Of a stretch of 64,000 nt of DNA, positions 59,816 to 64,000 are shown piece by piece; position 1 is the first letter of the stretch, and the number at the start of each line of letters is the position of its first letter. Source of the DNA: JAFDBW01 sp963825575 (GTDB lineage: Bacteria > Desulfobacterota > Desulfuromonadia > Desulfuromonadales > BM103); NCBI GenBank assembly GCA_963825575.1, contig CAWGUB010000030.1:49061-113060 (forward strand), written 5' to 3'. Under the pieces are notes generated by a model that searched no databases, had not been told where the DNA came from, and saw only the letters and a list, made by a program, of their open reading frames with translations. The position numbers were made by a program, and so were the translations under genes.

Positions 59816-60556
59816 TCAAAGAATCCCTTGCAGATACCCAACCAGGTCAATGCGAATCGGCATGAAGTAGATGTTTGAACCGGTTTGCCCGGCGAAAGCC
59901 AGGGCGTCCTTTGCCAGTCGCCGGTTCCATTCCAGGGTCGGCTCAAAATCCGGCGGGAAGATAGCGTTGTTGAGGTTGTCCCAATAATCCTTGCTCCGCT
60001 CACTCATGACCGGACTGATCCCCCAAAAGACATCCAGTCCTGCCAACAGGTCGTAGTAGATCTCCATCAGACGCAGGTCAAAGAAAGGCTGGGTAAAAAA
60101 TCCGTCGGCCCCGGCATCGACCTTGCGCTTGACATAGTCGAGTTCGGTCTTGATACCGGTCCGGTAGGGGTCGATGCCGGCGTAAACCTTGAGCGCGGGC
60201 ATCGCCTTCTTGAGGGCGCGAATCAACTCGATTGACGAGGTGCGGTAGACCCTGCGCGACATGTCCTGCGGTTGGTCGCCAGCGATCACCAGCACCGTAT
60301 CAATGCCATTCCGGGTAAAATCGTCGACCAGGGGGAACGGCTTGCTCAGGTCGAAATCGATGGCGCGCAGGTGAGGGATGGCATGAGGGAAGAATGCCTT
60401 GGCCTGGCTGCAGGCATCCCAGCTCCGCAGTGGAAATTTGAGCAGATCAGGAATATTGACCGTATTGATGGTCGGGAAATGCTCCCGGATCAACTGCATT
60501 TCCTGCTGCAGGGAATCCTGGTCGCGCGGGACGAGTTCGATGGAAAGAGTGCTCAA
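59816..60556 (-). CDS. metF: Methylenetetrahydrofolate reductase family protein
   Basis: 246 residues, TIM-barrel MetF-like, shorter than the usual 290-300. VIAGDQPQD (about 89-97), GADGFFTQPFFD (about 145-156) and LDVFWGISPVM are family blocks. It would make the 5-methyl-THF used by methionine synthase next door. Truncation at the C-terminal side relative to E. coli is seen. Its electron donor may be ferredoxin or a rubredoxin-type carrier, as in some anaerobes (inference). Promoter at 60601-60629. Confidence 0.85.
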   Translation of the reverse strand: MSTLSIELVPRDQDSLQQEMQLIREHFPTINTVNIPDLLKFPLRSWDACSQAKAFFPHAIPHLRAIDFDLSKPFPLVDDFTRNGIDTVLVIAGDQPQDMSRRVYRTSSIELIRALKKAMPALKVYAGIDPYRTGIKTELDYVKRKVDAGADGFFTQPFFDLRLMEIYYDLLAGLDVFWGISPVMSERSKDYWDNLNNAIFPPDFEPTLEWNRRLAKDALAFAGQTGSNIYFMPIRIDLVGYLQGIL

Positions 60557-60600
60557 AAGGTGCTCCTGTCAATCCTGATCTGTCATTAAGGTCTGACGCT

Positions 60601-60629
60601 ATATTAATCTGCCCGTCCAACGATGGCAA
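60601..60629 (-). promoter_or_regulatory. Sigma-70-type promoter of metF
   Basis: On the minus strand TTGCCA (60629-60624), 17-base spacer, TAATAT (60606-60601). Good match, 45 bases before the metF start codon. Confidence 0.75.
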
Positions 60630-60832
60630 CCTTGCTTCTGCAGGTGCGACAAATTGACACATACGGCAAAACCATCACATTTGGCCCCTTTCGACGGAAT
60701 AGTCACGTTTACGCGGAAATCGTTCCGCCTGTTTGGCAAAAACGCAAAAGCATCACCGTCCCTGCCCTACAAGCAAATGGCCACCGGGTAACGGGTGGCC
60801 ATGCGTACATTATCGTAAATCAATCAGGAGTC

Positions 60833-61039
60833 CTAGACAACCTCTCTGCGTTCAGCGCCATCATAAGTTCTATCATTCTTCGGGTCTCTCAACTGGTCTT
60901 TGCCAATCACAACCCAGCCGTCAGACCGCTTGAACCGAGCGACCCCGTCATGTGCAAGGAAAACCTTCAGCGCTGGCTTGGCCATCCGACAGGTCGTCCC
61001 CTCTTTGAGTTCAACCAGAATTAGTTCTCTTTTCGTCAT
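60833..61039 (-). CDS. Small GSU3473-like protein, 68 residues (paralogue 1)
   Basis: A soluble protein with the block GVARFKRSDGWVVIGKD (about 32-48) and the end RTYDGAERREVV. The neighbour at 61212 shares F-KR-DGW-V-G-D--R and the Y-G-ERR ending, so the two are paralogues. The family looks like those of small Geobacter proteins called GSU3473-like, from memory. The pair may read signals or bind nucleic acid; nothing is shown. Start at 61039 is the first ATG. Confidence 0.7.
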   Translation of the reverse strand: MTKRELILVELKEGTTCRMAKPALKVFLAHDGVARFKRSDGWVVIGKDQLRDPKNDRTYDGAERREVV

Positions 61040-61211
61040 TATCTTAATCCAGAGATGAAATGATCAAGCCGCTTCGTAACAGGAGCTGTATGATATGAAA
61101 AACTTGCGCCTGCTGTAAACATTAAAGGGTATCGCCCGTCAACAACGTCTGGTCACAGGTGTTTCCTGTTTATCCTTTTACATAGTGTAATCGTCAAGAA
61201 GGATCGTCACC
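61040..61211. other. Gap between the two paralogues
   Basis: AT-rich, with no clear promoter match on the minus strand and no hairpin. No gene found. Confidence 0.35.
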
Positions 61212-61418
61212 TCAGTAGTCTAGCGAAAACACGTCATGTTGTCGACGCTCTTTCCCACGGTATGGTTTTATCTGCCCGCGCATTTTGTCTCGACCAGGAA
61301 CAGCCCAACCGTCAGCACGCTTGAAAGATATAACTTGATTGGTAAACATCAGAAACTGTAACTCGTCTTTGCTCACCAAGTCTTCATGCCCACCAGTAAG
61401 GATCACTGGAATATACAT
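61212..61418 (-). CDS. Small GSU3473-like protein, 68 residues (paralogue 2)
   Basis: From MYIPVILTGGHEDLVSKDEL, with the shared block QVISFKRADGWAVPGRDK (about 28-45) and the end YRGKERRQHDVFSLDY. It differs from the paralogue at 60833 mainly at both ends. The start at 61418 is preferred because a G-rich stretch precedes it and because it aligns in length with the paralogue. The frame stays open to 61481. Function unknown. Confidence 0.65.
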   Translation of the reverse strand: MYIPVILTGGHEDLVSKDELQFLMFTNQVISFKRADGWAVPGRDKMRGQIKPYRGKERRQHDVFSLDY

Positions 61419-61531
61419 AGAAAGGCCCCCGCATCTCAGTAAAACGTTGGCAAACGGTAACATTTGAGAGGGCTCTGTCAAGGCGATAGCTTATTAAATT
61501 TTAGATTTTTTTAACCGGAGAGGGCAGACAC

Positions 61532-61564
61532 AAAAGCCTCCTGTCGTGACGGCAGGAGGCTTTT
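61532..61564 (-). terminator. Rho-independent terminator of ilvE
   Basis: AAAAGCCTCCTG, loop TCGTGACGG, CAGGAGGCTTTT. Symmetric, so it can act on both strands. It lies 25 bases after the ilvE stop. Confidence 0.93.
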
Positions 61565-61588
61565 GCACATGATTGCTGAAAAATCGGG

Positions 61589-62662
61589 TCAGAGCAGCTC
61601 GACCCAACCGTGAGGGTCAGGCAAACGCCCGTATTGAATCCCGGTCAGGGTGTCGTAGAGCTCTTGCGTGACCGCTCCGGTGGTCTTGCCATCTCCCAGC
61701 ACGACCGTGCGTTCTTTATAGGTGAACTGGCCAACCGGCGAGATGACTACTGCCGTACCGGTACCAAAGGCCTCCACAATGCGACCCTCCTCCACTCCAG
61801 CAAAAATATCATCGACCGACAAAGCGCGCTCCTCGATTTCCAGCCCGTTGTAGCGCGCCAGTTCCAGGACCGAACGGCGTGTGATGCCATCCAGGATAGT
61901 GCCATGCAGGGGCGAGGTCACCAGCTTGTTCTTTTCGACGAAGCAGATGTTCATACTGCCGACCTCTTCGACATATTTTTTCTCCCTGGCGTCAAGCCAG
62001 AGGACCTGGTCATAACCTTTTGCCGCCGCTTCGCGAGCAGCATAAAGGCTGGCCGCGTAATTACCCCCGGTCTTGACTTCCCCCGTACCGCCATGAGCAG
62101 CACGGACGTAATGATCGGAGATCCAGATCTTGACCGGTGCCAGACCACCCTTGTAATAGGCCCCCACCGGGCAGAGGATGATGAAACAGAGGTACTCATC
62201 AGCCGGCCGCACACCGAGCATCGGCTCGGAGGCGATCAGGGCCGGCCGGATATACAGGCTGGTTCCTTCGCTGCGCGGCACCCAGTCAGCTTCAAGCCGG
62301 ATCAGCTCTTTCAGGGACTTCAGCATGAAAGCTTCATCGACTTCGGGCATGCACATCCGCCGCGCACCATGGTTGAAGCGGCGGAAGTTATCCTTCGGAC
62401 GGAACAGTGCAATCTGGCCATCGGGACGCCGGAACGCTTTGAGCCCCTCGAATATCTCCTGGGCGTAATGCAGTACCATGGCGGCAGGGTCGAGTGAAAA
62501 CGCCTGGTAAGGTTGAATCCTGGCGTCATGCCACCCCAGACCGGTCTTGTACTTCATAACAAACATCCGGTCGGTAAACTGTTTGCCGAAATTCAATTGT
62601 GATTCGTCTTTGATCAGCGGCTTTTTGTTTTCCAGCGGCAAAACTTGGAGTTCCATGGTCAT
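61589..62662 (-). CDS. ilvE: Branched-chain amino-acid aminotransferase
   Basis: 357 residues, PLP fold type IV. The blocks YAQEIFEGLKAFRRPDG (about 60-76), SLYIRPALIASEP, GGNYAASLYAAREAAAKGY (with the PLP region) and EVGSMNICFV are of the type II BCAT group. It makes Leu, Ile and Val from their oxo acids. The ATG at 62662 is four bases after GAAGG; one at 62656 is equally plausible. Single gene. Confidence 0.95.
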   Translation of the reverse strand: MTMELQVLPLENKKPLIKDESQLNFGKQFTDRMFVMKYKTGLGWHDARIQPYQAFSLDPAAMVLHYAQEIFEGLKAFRRPDGQIALFRPKDNFRRFNHGARRMCMPEVDEAFMLKSLKELIRLEADWVPRSEGTSLYIRPALIASEPMLGVRPADEYLCFIILCPVGAYYKGGLAPVKIWISDHYVRAAHGGTGEVKTGGNYAASLYAAREAAAKGYDQVLWLDAREKKYVEEVGSMNICFVEKNKLVTSPLHGTILDGITRRSVLELARYNGLEIEERALSVDDIFAGVEEGRIVEAFGTGTAVVISPVGQFTYKERTVVLGDGKTTGAVTQELYDTLTGIQYGRLPDPHGWVELL

Positions 62663-62897
62663 ACACCTTCGAAACAAGCAAAATTATTAGTTACCCAAAT
62701 CTGAATTTTTTATCATATGGCGCTTGCTCCGCGCAAGGGAATAGCTTCTGAACGTCTGCCAGACCACGGGCAAGATCACGGAGAAATCGAGATGGCTTAA
62801 CTCCTGATAGTGGCTTTCCTTGTGCTCAGCATGTTAATTTAACATTGCTTTCCAATCTCCACGAAGGCATGACGGCGACTCGACAAGGGAACACTCT

Positions 62898-63200
62898 ATG
62901 ACTTACCAGGAACTTGAGGCCGCTCTTGAGACCTTTGACATCACTGAGCGCGCGACCCTCGAGCAGATCAAGCAGCGGCATCGGGAGCTGGTTAAAAGGC
63001 ACCACCCCGACCAAAGCGACACTGCAGACCCTGTATTGATCCGCAAAATCAATGACGCCTACGAAATCCTTATGACGTACTGTGCGGGCTATCGGTATTG
63101 TTTCAGCGAAGAGGAGTTTTTAGAGCAGAACCCTGAAGAACGACTGCGCCGACAGTTTGGCTGGGACCCACTCTGGAGCGGCAAACCGGAAGGGGAGTAA
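62898..63200 (+). CDS. Short J-domain protein
   Basis: 100 residues. The J domain (about 3-62) has the HPD motif in KRHHPDQSD (about 34-42) and the INDAYEIL helix IV. No zinc or Gly/Phe region, so it is a minimal DnaJ-like co-chaperone, perhaps for a specific Hsp70. AAGGGA lies eight bases before the ATG. It is convergent with the carbonic anhydrase gene 18 bases downstream. Confidence 0.85.
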   Translation: MTYQELEAALETFDITERATLEQIKQRHRELVKRHHPDQSDTADPVLIRKINDAYEILMTYCAGYRYCFSEEEFLEQNPEERLRRQFGWDPLWSGKPEGE

Positions 63201-63218
63201 TATCGACGTGTAACCGGG

Positions 63219-63860
63219 TCAGGGGCCTTCCGACGGGGTGGTAATCAGCTCGAAGGTTTCGGTGCGATCATTGAAGTTAAAAATTTCGCCGGTTTCTATC
63301 ATGTAATACCAGCCGAGAATCTCGATTTCGCCCTTATCATATCGTTCGCGGATATAAGGATAACTCAGCAGGTTGCGCATCTGCACCAGGATGTTGATCT
63401 GCTCAGTCAGCCACTCCTTCTCTTCCGGAGTCCCTTCGACGACCTGTCTTCCAACCCGTTCTCTCACCTCATGGGAGGCATGAAGCCAACGCGCCACATT
63501 CGGGATATGCTGCAGTTCTTCCGGGCTCTTGTGCAGTGCTGCGCAGCCGCCGCAGTTTGAATGGCCACAGATCACGATCGCCTCGACATTCAAAACCAGC
63601 ACAGCATATTCAATCGCCGAGGTCGTCCCGGCAAAATCTTCGGTCTTACGATACGGCGGCACAATATTGGCAATATTGCGGATCATGAAAAGCTCACCGG
63701 GCCGTGTACGTGTGATCAACTCGGGAACAACGCGGGAGTCTGAACAACCGATAAACAGGGTATGCGGTTGCTGTTGGCGACCCAACTCCTTGAACAGCTT
63801 CCGGTGAGATTCAAAATCCTCGCGCCGGAACCTGGCAATCCCCCTGAACAGCTTCTCCAT
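63219..63860 (-). CDS. Beta-class carbonic anhydrase
   Basis: 213 residues. Zinc ligands lie in FIGCSDSRVVPE (about 37-48) and GHSNCGGCAALH (about 98-109). The Asp-Arg pair after the first Cys is intact. It hydrates CO2 to bicarbonate, useful for CO2-fixing or acetate-using anaerobes. The first ATG, MEKLFRGIARFRRED, is kept. Confidence 0.95.
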   Translation of the reverse strand: MEKLFRGIARFRREDFESHRKLFKELGRQQQPHTLFIGCSDSRVVPELITRTRPGELFMIRNIANIVPPYRKTEDFAGTTSAIEYAVLVLNVEAIVICGHSNCGGCAALHKSPEELQHIPNVARWLHASHEVRERVGRQVVEGTPEEKEWLTEQINILVQMRNLLSYPYIRERYDKGEIEILGWYYMIETGEIFNFNDRTETFELITTPSEGP

Positions 63861-64000
63861 AAAACCCCCTGTACATTCAAAGCCTCAACCGCGACTGAAG
63901 CCAGCGACGCAGATGGTAAAAGGACATCGTTACCCTGCAGCACTCACCATTTTCGGCCGCCAGAAGGGCGAAACCACCTCGAAGACAGTCTCCAGCAATG
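63861..64000. other. Right edge, too short to call
   Basis: The minus strand has a frame LLETVFEVVSPFWRPKM followed by a stop, which may be the 3' end of a gene lying outside the window. This is not enough to name it. Confidence 0.25.

Overview
The window is one contiguous piece of a bacterial chromosome with moderately high G+C. It most likely comes from a deltaproteobacterium of the Desulfuromonadales (Geobacter/Desulfuromonas/Pelobacter-like). Supporting signs are a secreted triheme c7-type cytochrome, a GEMM-class riboswitch, a hydrogenase-maturation set (hypABCDE), tRNA 2-selenouridine synthase, a lactate racemase next to a GlcD/GlcF-type lactate oxidase, many rubredoxin-like small proteins, and G-rich or 'TCTCGCG'-type simple repeats at gene junctions. 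The assignment is inference; there is no rRNA in the window. I see no prophage, intact insertion sequence or CRISPR array.

Layout. 0-8 kb: a GFA-type protein cut by the window edge, a YkgJ-type protein, a secreted Asp/Gln/Arg repeat protein, a broken response-regulator fragment, ettA, a TPR protein, a B12-binding radical SAM protein and a DUF554 membrane protein. 8-13.3 kb (minus): radA, moaC, a PH-domain membrane protein, dksA and a MASE3/GAF histidine kinase. 13.4-18 kb (plus): larA-glcD-glcF for lactate, then cytochrome c7. 18.2-20.5 kb: a GEMM riboswitch with a PilZ gene, then a MinD-like ATPase paired with an HTH protein. 20.5-25 kb: an IS3-family scrap, a membrane protein/sensor kinase pair, selU and initiator tRNA. 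25-32.4 kb: a CBS protein, a macro-domain protein with a 2H phosphoesterase, a rubredoxin-FAD oxidoreductase with a frameshift, a sirtuin, small Cys-rich proteins, an ANTAR regulator and a Sel1 protein. 32.5-36.2 kb: hypABCDE. 37.3-43.1 kb: a GNAT-deacetylase fusion, two D-Ala-D-Ala-ligase-like ATP-grasp genes, a GNAT gene and a lysine 2,3-aminomutase. 43-47.5 kb: MgtC, DUF2179, recQ and aroC. 47.5-55.7 kb: a candidate small RNA, a long isocitrate lyase with a frameshift, malate synthase, an ABC-F ATPase with a possible leader peptide, and an alanine-glyoxylate-type aminotransferase. 55.9-64 kb: a two-gene methionine synthase, rubredoxin, MTHFR, two paralogous small proteins, ilvE, a J-domain protein and a beta-carbonic anhydrase.

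How the genes fit together. Several blocks serve central metabolism: lactate racemisation and oxidation, the glyoxylate bypass, and methionine/folate C1 metabolism. The block least explained by known pathways is 37.4-43.1 kb. There an aminomutase that keeps every lysine-2,3-aminomutase hallmark residue follows two overlapping ATP-grasp ligases and a small acetyltransferase, behind a near-consensus promoter and a long, strongly paired leader RNA. A divided GNAT/deacetylase protein lies just upstream. I propose it makes, and perhaps recycles, an acetylated or peptide-linked beta-lysine compound. Two other genes carry apparent single-base frameshifts, which may be real or may be assembly errors.
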